Below, piece after piece: positions 38,901 through 49,231 of a stretch of DNA of 64,000 nt (positions within the stretch are counted from its first letter, which is position 1; every line of letters starts with the position of its first letter). Under the pieces are notes generated by a model. The model ran no database searches and was not told where the DNA came from. It saw only the letters and a program-made list of their open reading frames with translations. Made by a program: the position numbers and the translations under genes. The DNA is taken from NCBI GenBank assembly GCA_902729315.2, contig LR746264.1, positions 5,419,878 through 5,483,877 of the forward strand, given 5' to 3'. This stretch comes from Spirodela intermedia (taxonomy: Eukaryota > Streptophyta > Magnoliopsida > Alismatales > Araceae).

Positions 38901-41161
38901 ATGTTTCGGAGTCCGGTTTGCCCCATGTTTCTTTTATAGCTATTTTTTCTCCTCTTTACTTGTTTCTTTTACAATTATTTTTCTCCTCCTAGAAGATTCC
39001 TTTAAAATCCTCTGTAACCGGGAGAAAAAAGTCATTGGAATCGGTCTTAAGTGACGGGAGGAATCTGATTTCTTTTGTCATTGCCACCATAGCTGCTACA
39101 TAAATTATCGATTGTTTTCCTGAAGGTGACGTGGCTGAGTCTTGGTTAAAGATGCGGGCATTCCAAGTTGCAGTTCTGTTGTCTCAAAAGCGACACGCGT
39201 CTCCCTTCTGTGTTCTGTGTTCTTTCAAAAATATTTTTCCTTATTTTAAAAATATGAAAAAAGATTTTGAAAATGTTGTATTCCTCATCTCTTGTGCTCC
39301 AGGTAACAAGAAGGAAACATTCAGGCATCTACATGAATGGTTTTTAAAATATTGCCTGGATGGATTATTCTTGACATTTATTATAATTGGTTTAATGGAC
39401 ATTTTTATTCTGAAATTTGATTCCATGCTGATGATCAGATTTTCATAATTTCGTGAAATATCCCCTGCATTGCAGATTGCTCGTGTCTATTTCTGGAAGA
39501 TACCTTAATTATGAGTTTTGTGGCGTCGTTTCTCACGGAAGAATCAAGTCGTGCCACGAGAGTGGTGGATACGACGCTCTGAATTCTGATCATCAGATGC
39601 TCATGATAAGAACCCTCAGCACAGAAGCAGACATCCATGGTCCTGGATTTATTGAGGTAAGCTACCTCTGCGGTATATCCGTTCTAGGCATATTTCAAAA
39701 GATCCACTGGAAGTCAACCTCCAAGAATAGTTGATCCATATGTTTGACTTTTTTTAGTTCTGTGCACTTCACTAAATGGAAAACGCTTTTTTATTTATTT
39801 ATAAAGTTTTCTGGTAGCAGAAATTTCAAAAGTGAACCTTCGAAACAACCTGGCTTCTCATCCAATAGGTTCTTAGGACCTGCACTAACCTGTCATATAA
39901 ATGGTACTGTTGACCATTTCGACGCAAATGGTGTTAATGACTCACCAACATGCTGTGACAGTGTGGTCCCTCTCATAATATGACCAAAGAATGCCCATTT
40001 TTCTGCATGTTGTTGCTTATTTCTCATTTTGGCAGCATTTTGTTGGGCATGTAGATACTAAAGCTCTCCTTTCCCCCCCTCTTTTTTCAGGTTGAGAACG
40101 AGTGTGGGACGTCAAACTTCATCCCTATCTTATTTGGCAACCAGAACGTATGCGCAGAGATGATGAGTCTGCAAGGATCGGTCAACGGCGCTCGTACTTC
40201 AGACATCGTCTCTCAAAGCGCAGATGCAGGATCGGTTCCCGATCTGTGCAGGTGTCTCATGTCAAGCCAGACTCCTACGTCCGACCTGCTCATTGACTCT
40301 GCATGGCTCCTGAAGAAGCCGACACCGGACAAAAATGAGGCGCTTTCCACCAAGCTTCACATTCGGAGATTTAATGGCTTACTGGAGCATCTTCTTCGGA
40401 GTGGGTCGTCGAGTTTCCTAGAAAATTCTCTGGACCGTTTGGAAGCCCTAGCGGCACAGAGGGAGCTGGAAGGCCTCTCAAGCACGGTAGACGACCCTGA
40501 GTTCGGACTGTTCGTTGACTACCTAAGCAAGGCCAAGAAGACCCTCCACCGAAACGGACGAGTCAAGGGAGAGTCCGAGGGAAATCTGCATGCTGTGGAG
40601 AATGCCCACCAAGTGAGTACATTTTTTCTTCCTCGCACATTGATTTCTCTCTCTATGCGCCATGATCCGGTGATTATGATCCATTAGATGGTATTATCAG
40701 TATAGCTTTTGAAGACCAGAATCTAGGACAAGTCGTTACCTTTTCGAAAACCCTCGTCAGCTTTCCAAAATCTCGCATGCCCGTTGACCCTCAGCAGGTG
40801 TTCTATCATCGCTCACCTTGCCCTTGTCTTTGACCAGAGCCGGCCGGCGACGATGGCCCACCAGCACGCCTCCAGAGGCTGCTACGAGAGCGTCGCTTCC
40901 GTGAACAGGGAGACGACGACCACCCACAGGGACGAGTGCTACCCACTGCTGGCGTCCGATTGGCAGCAGGACTCATGGCTGCGCGCGTTCCCCGGAAGAA
41001 CGACGGGCACTCGCCTGGCTCTGCTCACGATGGTCATGGTGGTCACCTGCTGCGGGGTCTGTGTCGCCTTTCTCCACCCTCACAGGGCCGGCGACTTCAT
41101 GATCACCGTGCGCCGGTGCTTGTTCGGAGGCTCGGGCGGCAACGACGACGACCCCAAGTAG
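29934..41161 (+). CDS. SPL7: SBP-box transcription factor, SPL7 type (copper-response regulator)
   Basis: SPL7 (CRR1 in Chlamydomonas) activates copper-deficiency genes by binding GTAC cores. Ten exons join in phase to 839 aa: 29934-30547, 31162-31337, 33476-33741, 33842-33916, 34026-34133, 35447-35564, 37396-37531, 39476-39656, 40091-40612, 40838-41161 (TAG). An acidic N-terminus carries WDWGNLLDF (31-39), an SPL7-class motif. The SBP domain (about 158-237) has [20 protein letters not shown], the second finger [27 protein letters not shown], and a basic nuclear signal [18 protein letters not shown]. The SBP domain is split by intron 1 after Gly204 as in other SBP genes. C-terminal family blocks ([40 protein letters not shown]) and a hydrophobic segment near the end (about 792-811, [19 protein letters not shown]) separate SPL7 from miR156-regulated SPLs. 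Exon 1 and the last exons are GC-rich, the middle AT-rich. Introns of about 2 kb contain no recognised gene. Confidence 0.93.
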
Positions 41162-41597
41162 GTCGGTAGGTTGACTTTCCATCCGCCGTTGACCGATTGC
41201 CGATGGCGGCGTTGACTGCCGGAGTCGCAGCAGGGTTCTTTCTGGAGCCCGCCCGCTCGTAAGTGACCTACTAGGTTTTTCTCACCTTCTGCTTCATTTT
41301 TTTCGGGGGAATAATATCTACCATGAGATGCAACCTTCTGCATTTCTTCTTCTTCTACATCTGTGGGATGCACTAACTATTCTGAGAGTTGCTGCTGCCT
41401 CCTGTTGTCTTTGTTGTTGTTACTGCTGTTGCTGTTGCTGGTGTTCTTGATAGCAGCTTCAAGCTTTCATAGTTACTGCAGCTTGCATCGCCGCGGGGGA
41501 GGCGGCGGCGCCGCCGGGTGGGGATAACTGAGAGTAGTAGGCTGTGGCCTGCGGAGGACGGTGAGGGCCACGCCGCCGGAGCCGGAGTAAAGAATCC
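41162..41597. other. Convergent 3' intergenic region
   Basis: About 440 bp between the stops of SPL7 (+) and PPR gene 1 (-). It contains a TTG/CTG-rich stretch at 41402-41452. No gene is seen. Confidence 0.6.
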
Positions 41598-43202
41598 CTA
41601 AGCTCTACCATCGTCCACCCACGACCCAGAAACCCTAAGCTCGTTGGCCACAGCTGCAGCCTGGGTCAGAAGACCGGCTCTGAGGAAACCCTCGGAGATT
41701 TGATAACAGATCGCCGGCGGCGGTCGGAGCCCAGATTTTCTCATCTCGGAGAGACAGCCCCTCGCCTTGATCAACTTGCCGGCTCTGGTGTAGGCGTTGA
41801 CTAGAGCACCGTACCCGTCCTCGTTTAGAGGGACGCCGCTGTTCTTCCACTGGTCAAACACCTTCTCTACGGAATCGAACAGGCCCATCTCTCCATACAT
41901 GGACATCATCCACAGACAGGGCTCCGCCGCCAGCCCCCCCGACGCTTCCAGTTGACTCCATGCTCTCTCTGCCGAGCTCCTCCGGGCGGCTCGAGAGTAG
42001 ACAAAAACCATCGAAGAGAGCAGTGGTAGCCGCCGTCGGACTGGTTCGTTCTCGGAGAATCCGAACTCCCGGAAGATGGTCTCAGCATCTTCCACTAGGC
42101 CGGCCTTGCCGCAACCCTTGATGAGGAATTCAACGCAGGAGATCAGGTGGGGTGTGGTTCTCAGGAGCTCGAGCGCCGCCAGAGGCATCTTCTTCTCCGA
42201 CATCAGCTCTGCGAATACAGCACAGCTCTCCTTCTCTCTGAGAACTCCTTCTCTGAACAGCCACTCCGCTTCTCGGACCATGTCCCGTTGCAGGAAGGCT
42301 CTCATCAGGATCAATCCAGAGCTTTCGCTGGGCGAATTGAAGCCGCCTCGCTCCTTCATTCTCTGCAGGATCGCCCAGCAGAGCTTCGCCCACCCGGCGA
42401 CACACAAGATCTCCAGCAATACCCAATAGGTCCCCTCGCCGGCGGCCACCTCTGCCCCCTCCTCCATCTCCAGGAACGCTTCCATGGCCGCCTTGGGGTC
42501 TCTTCTGATCCTGTGCAGACCCATCAAGCTGGAGTAGAACTCCACGCAGTGAGGACCCTCCACCTCCTTCCTCGCCCGCTCCGCCAGGCCGAGCGCCTCC
42601 TCGACCAGGCCGTTCTCTACGTAGAAGGAGATGGCGGCGGCGAATGTGGTGGAATCAGGCCCCAGGGTTTCAATCACCTCTTCGAAGAAAGAACCCGCGA
42701 GGGAGGGGTTGAGGCAGCTGGTCAGGGCTCGGAATTCCTCGTAGCTGGGGTGGGCCTCGTGCTTCTTCATCTCCCCAAGGTAGAAGCGGAGCCTGAAGGG
42801 GCGGGGCGAGCGGGACCTGAGCTGCGAGCCCAGAAGGGAGCAGAGGAGGGAGGAGGTGGGTCGGAAGGAGGCCCCCCCGCCGCCGCCGCCGGCGGACCTG
42901 AGGAACCGGTAGAGGTCGAAGGAGATGAGAGGATCCGCCACCGCCGAGACGAGCGCCGCCGCATGGGAGGAGTAGAGACTAATGGGATCACTCTCCAAGG
43001 TCTCCAGTGCGCCGGCGAGCTCTTGCCGGCGGGAGGAGAGGAGCTTCAGCAGGCGGCGGGTCGCCTGCCGGGCCTTCCGCGGAGGGAAAACCGGGAAGGA
43101 GCATAGAGAGACATCCAGACGCTGGAGAGGAAGATGGGCACCAGAACCAGCGGGGAGCTTCGCTCCGCTCCGGCGGAGCAGGCGGCAGAGAAACCAGGCC
43201 AT
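41598..43202 (-). CDS. Pentatricopeptide repeat (PPR) protein, intronless
   Basis: P-type PPR proteins bind organellar RNA. This is an uninterrupted 534-codon frame from ATG at 43202 to TGA at 41600-41598. The Arg-rich N-terminus without acidic residues (MAWFLCRLLRRSGAKLPAG) predicts import into mitochondria or plastids. Degenerate 35-residue helical repeats run from about residue 150 to the end; clear units include TFAAAISFYVENGLVEEALG, GLILMRAFLQRDMVREAEWL, CVEFLIKGCGKAGLVEDAET, MMSMYGEMGLFDSVEKVFDQ and YGALVNAYTRAGKLIKARGC. There is no E or DYW domain. Codons are strongly GC-rich. The specific orthologue and target RNA are not recognisable. It is transcribed away from a tandem-repeat region rich in TGGGCC elements (43301-43760). 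Confidence 0.9.
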   Translation of the reverse strand: MAWFLCRLLRRSGAKLPAGSGAHLPLQRLDVSLCSFPVFPPRKARQATRRLLKLLSSRRQELAGALETLESDPISLYSSHAAALVSAVADPLISFDLYRFLRSAGGGGGGASFRPTSSLLCSLLGSQLRSRSPRPFRLRFYLGEMKKHEAHPSYEEFRALTSCLNPSLAGSFFEEVIETLGPDSTTFAAAISFYVENGLVEEALGLAERARKEVEGPHCVEFYSSLMGLHRIRRDPKAAMEAFLEMEEGAEVAAGEGTYWVLLEILCVAGWAKLCWAILQRMKERGGFNSPSESSGLILMRAFLQRDMVREAEWLFREGVLREKESCAVFAELMSEKKMPLAALELLRTTPHLISCVEFLIKGCGKAGLVEDAETIFREFGFSENEPVRRRLPLLSSMVFVYSRAARRSSAERAWSQLEASGGLAAEPCLWMMSMYGEMGLFDSVEKVFDQWKNSGVPLNEDGYGALVNAYTRAGKLIKARGCLSEMRKSGLRPPPAICYQISEGFLRAGLLTQAAAVANELRVSGSWVDDGRA

Positions 43203-43300
43203 CCTCCGCCACCGCAGCCCTCTTTCCCCCTTTCTCCTCTCCGGTCAAACTTTAGGGGAAGAGTGCACGCGGCTTGTCAAAGCCAGTACCCGGCTAAGAT

Positions 43301-43760
43301 GCCATTGGGCCCATTGGGCCGAAAAGTTCCCGGAACAGAAAGAGGCCAGGGGTTCGGGTGAGAGGGTCCAAAAAACGATTCGGGCAGCCCAAAAACATGT
43401 GGAAAGCGGGCTGAGACAAACATAATGGGCTACGCTGGCGGGCCCATATATTCGGAAACGGGGGCCCACGGCCGGTTGGGAACAGTCAAATCCACGCGTA
43501 CTGGGCCCATTGAGCCCATTGGGCGGGAAAGTTCCCGGGACACAAAAGAGGCCGTGGGTTCGGGTGGGAGGGCCCCGAAAGCGATTCAGGCGGCCCAAAA
43601 AGCCGGGGAAAGCGGGCCGCGACGAGAACAATAGGCTTTCTTGGCGGGCCCACCTCTTGAGAACGGGGGTCCACGGTCCGGAAGAGTAAAATCCACGCGT
43701 CCTGGGCCCGTTGGGCTGGGTCCACAGGAGGTGAAGGGGGCCCACTTGGAAAAGCGGCTC
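43301..43760 (-). repeat. Tandem duplication (about 205 bp) carrying site II (TGGGCC/T) elements, upstream of PPR gene 1
   Basis: Copy 1 (about 43301-43498) and copy 2 (about 43503-43702) match along their length. For example AAGTTCCCGG occurs at 43324 and 43529, both followed by RAGGCC, GGTTCGGGTG, GCGATTC/ACGATTC, RAAAGCGGGC, GGCGGGCCCA and AAATCCACGCGT. A third copy begins at about 43703 with CCTGGGCCCGTTGGGCT and then degrades. The block holds more than a dozen TGGGCC/TGGGCT sites in both orientations. It lies 100-560 bp upstream of the PPR start and is probably its promoter. Confidence 0.8.
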
Positions 43761-43867
43761 CAGCCGTGGCAAAAAGCTGATCAGTGCTGCTAGTGGCGAT
43801 GTCGGGGTCTGCAAGTCCCCGCCCGTCCCTGTCAATTCACCCTAATGGAGAACGTCCGATGAGGATA

Positions 43868-43910
<43 letters not shown>
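43868..43910. repeat. (CT)n microsatellite
   Basis: CT run with a single TTT interruption in the intergenic region. Confidence 0.9.
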
Positions 43911-43919
<9 letters not shown>

Positions 43920-44596
43920 CTCCACCTCGCTCTCCCTGTGCGCGTCCATGTCTATCGCTCTCGAGTCCCCTGTGGGAAGAGGGTCTGAACCAGGAGGGTT
44001 GGGCGGGGGGGGGGGGTCGGATGCCTGCTCCGGGAGGGGACTGGTCTGAGGAGCTTGTTCAATGATTGCCGGGCCAAGAGGGAGGAAGGAGGAGGCGGGT
44101 GCGCCCCCCGGCCGCCGTAGTCCGTACGCCGGAGCCCGTCCGTGGAGGCCGGCTCCTTCGACGGCAAGTCCGATTCAAGAAAATCTGCTCAGACCAGCTC
44201 GGTTTGTTCTCTTGCACGTAATGCACCGCTCCTCCCTCATTGATGTGTGCTCGCAGTATTTAATGCTCTCTCTCTCTTCTTTCTCTCTCCCTGGCAGCGC
44301 TCGCTAGCGAATGAAACAAAAAGGGGTATCCGAGTCCTCCACCAGTCGTTTGTTGGGTTGTGCCCCGCCGAGCCATCTCTTTCAGTCTCCAGCTGCAGCA
44401 CAGGCGCTGCCCGCGAGGCGGCAGCTTCCTCCCCCGCCCCCGCGGTTATTAAAACGAGACCGGTGGAGGTGGTTGACGGGGAATCCCCACCGGCGAGGAG
44501 ACGGCTGCGGATGGCGAGAAAGACAAAGCCGAAAGGGCCTCTGCAGCCGCCCGCCAGTTGTCGAGGTCCCCCTCTTTCCCCCTCGTCTTTTCTCCC

Positions 44597-44649
44597 CCAC
44601 CACCGCCACCACCGCCACCACCGCCACCACCGCCACCACCGCCACCACC
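44597..44649. repeat. 9-bp tandem repeat (CCACCACCG)n
   Basis: About six perfect units of a 9-bp repeat. It produces artefactual poly-Pro, Ala-Thr-Thr and Val-Val-Ala frames. Confidence 0.95.
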
Positions 44650-44949
44650 TTCCCCTTATTTTTTCGACCACCCATCGCCGGAGAGCCCTCGGGCTCGCCG
44701 GAGAGCCGGCACATACGACAACCCCACGGCAGCGCATCCCCTTTTGCTCCGTCCTTTTTTAATGGACGCAGGGAAGGAGACAAGCGGAGGAAAAGCGCAA
44801 CAGTGTCATGCAGCACATGCCGCCGCCACGTCCCAGCGCCACCACCCGCGTGGCCTTGTCCTCTTCCACCCCACGCCGACGGCGTTTCTCCCCCAGGCGG
44901 CGCCACCTCGCCGGACCTCCTCCGCCCGCGCCGGGCACGGGCGCCGCCG

Positions 44950-45027
44950 CCGTCTCGAGCTGTTGGCGTGCTCAACGGCGCGTGCACACCGTCTCGAGCT
45001 GTTGACGTCCTCAACGGCGCTCCCCCT
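44950..45027. repeat. 39-bp tandem duplication
   Basis: CCGTCTCGAGCTGTTGRCGT begins at 44950 and again at 44989; the two units differ at few positions and both contain CTCAACGGCGC. No function is suggested. Confidence 0.85.
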
Positions 45028-45904
45028 CGACGAGTCAACGCCCACCACAATAAACAATGCGCCGCCGCCTACACCGACCGGAAAAATATGAACCGCAGTA
45101 AAATTATTTATTTATTCATATGCCCCCGGTGACGATGAGGTCACGGTGTGCGTAGCGGGCGAATACTCCCCAATATTTAAGATTTTTCTCGGCGGAAATT
45201 CGCGGGGACTTTTTTACGAAACAGGCGCTCGACACGTGGTTGTGCGCGAGCAGTGCGCCAACGACGTATGATGTGGCCGCTGCGTCGTCGTCCGCCTCTG
45301 CTCCGAGCGGCCGGCCGGCTGGCGGCGCCAGGCGGGTGGAAATCAATGGAGATTCGAAATGTGGCTAACAAGGCCTACTCTACTGGTCCTCCTCCCGGGT
45401 AGGGGAAGAGGAGGAAGGGAGGAAGGAAGGAGAAGGAAGGGTACGGCGGCGTAGCCGTGGCCGTAGAGCTCGCTCCACACGGCAACTACGCCGCCGGGGG
45501 AGGGGAGAATCAGAGGCTCTGACTGATTGACGCCGCCACAGTGAGAGCAGCGGTGCCAGGTGGGGGCTGCCTGCCGCCGGCGGCTCGCCGGAGTAGCTCA
45601 CCGGAGAGGGAGGCAGAAAGGGCGGTCCTCTACTCCACTTGAGGGGGAGTAGCAGAGATGGGACCTGCCCGGTGGGAGGGGAAGGAAGGGGGAGCTTTAG
45701 GCATTTAAAAAAAAGCCGGCGCCAGTGGCGGCGGAGGATAGATTTTTGGGGAGGGGAGGGGGGCGGTGGGCGCATTTTTGGCTTTTTTGTCGCGAGGCGC
45801 GGTGGCGTCGGCCACACGCAGGAGGGGCCTTTTTTTGTCCGCTTTCCGGCACGTCCTCCCGACGGCCGGCCCCCCACACGCGCAGCCAGCCGCCGATGCC
45901 AATT

Positions 45905-46345
45905 TCACAAAAAACCCTCCCTTTTCAGACAACCACATTTTCATGCTAAATTATATGATATTTCGTTTTATTCCTATTCGAACTCCGCCCTTGCCAATTT
46001 TACTTTGCGCCCGCCCTTTTCAAACATTCACATGGGATTACCTAGTAAAAAGTAGCATATTGTTGTTTAACCTTATCTTACATATGGATTGTAAGTAACG
46101 TCCTTGTCGTGTATATTCTGTGTATATTAATAAATAAAAGAAAGATGTACGCAAATACAAAATACACTGGTTTGTTTCCTATTGGAAGTAGGGGGAGGGG
46201 TAAATTTCATTGAGCCCCTTCTAAAACAAAACGTAGTTTGTACGGTATTTTGAAATTGTCGCGGGGTGGGAGGCAATTTCACTGAAGGCCCTTCCTTTTC
46301 AAACATTCACATCTTCAGCGTAATCTGTACGGTATTTCGTTTGAC
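45905..46345. repeat. Degenerate dispersed repeat units in AT-rich DNA
   Basis: The phrase CCTTTTCARACAWYCACAT recurs at about 45921, 46014 and 46294, and GTACGGTATTTYG recurs at about 46239 and 46327, each embedded in partly alignable flanks (TTTCAYTGARG near 46205 and 46277). This looks like an old, eroded tandem family. No ends or coding potential could be defined. Confidence 0.45.
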
Positions 46346-47046
46346 TCTTCGTCGAAGTCGAGTGGGCCCCTCTCGGGGAAGGGGGCGATCATCTTCTCGC
46401 ACCCCAGAAGAGTTGCTTTGCTTTGCATTTAATTGTTTTTGAGAAAATGAGTTTGTGGGGGGGGGGGGATTTATTTTAATTTTATACAAAAGTCCTCCAT
46501 TAAATATTCACGGGGAAATTAGCCTCGGTCAAAGATGCGAATGGCGTCTACATCCAACTCTGAGAAACTTGCCTCTCTACTAAGAACACCTGACAGAAAA
46601 GTGCCAAAAAGCCCGACAAAAGGGCTTTATTCCATTCTTTTTTTAAAAATAAATTATATATTTTAAAATACTGGGTTTACAGTTATTATTTATTGCCCAT
46701 TAAATTGCATTTCCGATGCTATTTTCTGGTCAGCGCCAGATAATGAAACCCAAAAATATATTAAATGCGGGGATAATGGATCGTATCGGGCTGATCCGAA
46801 CCGAATTGGAAATAGGCCCCACACGCTTCCTACGTATGTGGGCCCGGGAGAGAAAGAGAGAGGGCGGACTCGCGACTCGAGACGTTTTTCATACGTATTC
46901 CGGGCCGATGGGTTTTGTCGTCTTCTTCTCCGCCGTCTGTCTGCTTGCGTTTGACTCTTCCATTTCTCCGGCTGCCCCGGCCGCATTCTTCTTCTTCCCC
47001 CCGCCCCCGTCGGGCCCTCCGACGACTGGTGCTCCCGCCTCTGAAC

Positions 47047-47205
47047 CCGTCTCTCTCTCTCTCTCTAACCCCTCCGCCGGCCTCCCCCCCTCTTCTCTTC
47101 CTTCCCTCTCTGGATTATTCTAATCATCTCATCGTCGACATCATCATCTCTCTCTATCTCTATCTCTCTCTCTTTCTATCTCAGTCTCTCTCTCTTCTTT
47201 ATCCT
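47047..47205. repeat. CT-rich tracts in the GID1 leader region
   Basis: Several (CT)n runs with TATC interruptions upstream of the GID1 start. CT/GA leaders are common near plant transcription starts. Confidence 0.8.
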
Positions 47206-47775
47206 CTCTGTATCCCAGGGTACTATTTTCTTCCCTTGCCTCTCCTTCGTTGGCGACCCTTTTGCCATTGCTGCTGGACCTGTGCTCTTTTTCATCTCCC
47301 CCACTCCTGGGATCTCGAGGTTCCCTACCCTGTTGGGCCGTTGCGGAGGCAGGCTAATCTATCCGCTCGTCGTTTCCTGGGTCAGGAAGTGGTCAGGAAG
47401 GACGACTCGGGGGGGGGCGGGGGCGCGGAGCTGCGGCGGAGGGAGGCTGCCGCCATCGCAGAGGAGGTCTGGTCTCCTGTTGGCTTGAGTTTACGGGGAG
47501 GGAAGGTGGGTACAGAAGGTGGGGAGGAAGAAGGTTGGAGGAGGAGGAAGAGATGCCTGCGGAGGGAGGAGGAAGAGGACGAGTAAGAAGTGGACGCGGG
47601 TGAGAGAGAGGGTGAGAGGGTTGTGGTTTCTCACGGAGTAGGTGAGGTGTCCTCTCTCCAGATTCCAGAGAAGGACGGCTCCAGGGATGAGCGAGGGAGG
47701 CTGCTCGCTGCGGTTCCCATTCTCCTCCCCTTCTTCCGCTTGATCTGCTGATTTAGTTGAGGCGGCTTCATCGCC

Positions 47776-49231
47776 ATGGCCGGAAGCAACGAGGTCAACT
47801 CGAACGAGTGCAAGGTGCGCCCCGTCTCCCCCTCCCCTGTCCTCCCCCGGGCTCCCGTTCTTCCCGCCCCCTCTTCTCCATCTTATCCGGCTCTCGGAGA
47901 TGGAGGCTATTTGGATCCTCCTGCTTCCGGAATCTTGTCCGAAGATGGGATTTACAGAGATCCCGGTTTCCTGCCATAATTTCCTCTCTGGCTGCTGTTA
48001 TCCGGTAGAAATCGTGCCCTGAAGAGTTTTATCGAGCAGGTCCGCGAATTCTCTGTTCAAATTTCATTCCATCACTGTTCATCGTCTCCGCGAGTCCTCC
48101 CCTCTAGGGTTTCGAGAATTCCTCTCCTCTTCCCGGATGATAGATGCCATGGCGCCATTGTGGGTCTGATTGGTCGACTGAATTTCTTTTTGTTCTCCGT
48201 GATTTCTGCCGGTGCAGAGCGTGGTTCCCCTGAACACGTGGGTGCTCATCTCCAACTTCAAGCTCGCCTACAACCTCCTCCGGCGGCCGGACGGGACGTT
48301 CAACCGGGACCTGGCGGAGTTCCTCGACCGGAAGGTGCCGGCCAACGCCATCCCCGTCGATGGTGTCATCTCCTTCGACGTCATCATCGACCGGAGCACG
48401 AACCTTCTCAGCCGGGTCTACCGCCCCGCCCCCGCCGGCCCCGACGCCTCCCTGGCGGCGCCGGCGGCCTTCCTCGCCGAGATCGATCGCCCGCTGAGCA
48501 CCGCCCCCGTCTCCGTCATCGTCTTCTTCCACGGCGGCAGCTTCGCCCACTCCTCCTCCAACAGCGCCATCTACGACTCCCTCTGCCGCCGCTTCGTCAG
48601 CATGTGCGGCGCCGTCGTCGTCTCCGTCAGCTACCGCCGGTCGCCGGAGTTCCGCTTCCCCTGCGCCTACGACGACGGCTGGGCGGCGCTCAAGTGGGCC
48701 TCCACCCGCCCGTGGCTCCGCAGCGGGAGGGACTCGAAAGTGCGTATCTTCCTCGCCGGCGACAGCTCCGGCGGCAATATCGCCCACAACGTGGCCCTGC
48801 GCGCCGTCGAATCGGGCATTGAGATCTCCGGCAACATCCTCCTCAACCCCATGTTCGGCGGCGAGGGCCGGAAGGAATCGGAGCTGATGCTCGACGGCAA
48901 GTACTTCGTCACTCTTCAGGACAGGGACTGGTACTGGCGGGCGTTCCTCCCCGAGGGCGCTGACCGCGACCACCCTGCCTGCAACCCCTTCGGTCCCCAC
49001 GGCGTTGACCTCCGGGGGCTCCCATTCCCCCGGAGCTTGGTGGTGGTGGCCGGCTTCGACCTCATAAGGGACTGGCAGCTCGCCTACGCCGACGGCCTCA
49101 AGAAGGCCGGCCAATCCGTGAAGCTGCTTCACCTCATGCAGGCCACCATTGGCTTCTACCTACTGCCCAACAACAACCATTTCTTCGAGGTCATGGAGGA
49201 GATCAGGACCTTCTTGAGTTCTGATTGTTGA
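47776..49231 (+). CDS. GID1: Gibberellin receptor GID1
   Basis: GID1 is a soluble nuclear and cytosolic gibberellin receptor which, with hormone bound, recruits DELLA proteins for degradation. Two exons (47776-47814 and 48218-49231, TGA) join at phase 0 to 350 aa, the usual length, with the family's single early intron after codon 13. The N-terminal lid that closes over the hormone is intact (MAGSNEVNSNECK, then VVPLNTWVLISNFKLAYNLL and GTFNRDLAEFLDRKVPAN). The HSL/carboxylesterase fold follows with HGGSFAHSS (His118-Gly-Gly), YRRSPEFRFPCAYDDGWAAL, GDSSGGN (Ser196), NPMFGG and GKYFVTLQDRDWYWRAFLPE. Asp294 is retained, but the catalytic His is Ile (about 324, in QATIGFYLLPNN), the replacement that makes GID1 a receptor and not an esterase. 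An oddity is PEFRFPCAY where most GID1 proteins have PEHRYPCAY. Codons are very GC-rich. Confidence 0.97.

Larger units (their letters stand above)
43761..47775. other. GC-rich intergenic region and GID1 5' leader
   Basis: No gene that I can support. Long GC-rich frames occur on both strands (44240-45130, 45380-45880) but they overlap each other, have low-complexity Pro/Arg/Gly composition and no domain. The stretch 45900-46700 is AT-rich. From about 46850 CT-rich, GC-rich sequence leads to the GID1 start and probably contains its promoter and 5' leader, possibly with a leader intron. G-runs occur at about 44006-44015 and 46458-46468. Confidence 0.5.

Noticed and set aside
42147-43106. 319-codon open frame on + opposite PPR gene 1
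   Set aside because: It is the antisense shadow of a strongly GC-rich PPR gene; composition is biased, there is no domain, and the minus-strand frame has clear PPR units.
44237-45132. Overlapping long frames on both strands (up to 273 codons)
   Set aside because: They cross a CCACCACCG minisatellite and a 39-bp duplication, differ in frame for the same DNA, are low complexity, and show no family signature.
45380-45877. 165-codon Pro/Arg/Ser-rich frame on -
   Set aside because: Low-complexity composition expected of GC-rich DNA without stops; no domain, splice context or conserved motif.
48104-49132. 342-codon open frame on - opposite GID1
   Set aside because: Antisense shadow of GID1 (Val/Glu/Gly-rich, no domain); GID1 is unmistakable on the + strand.
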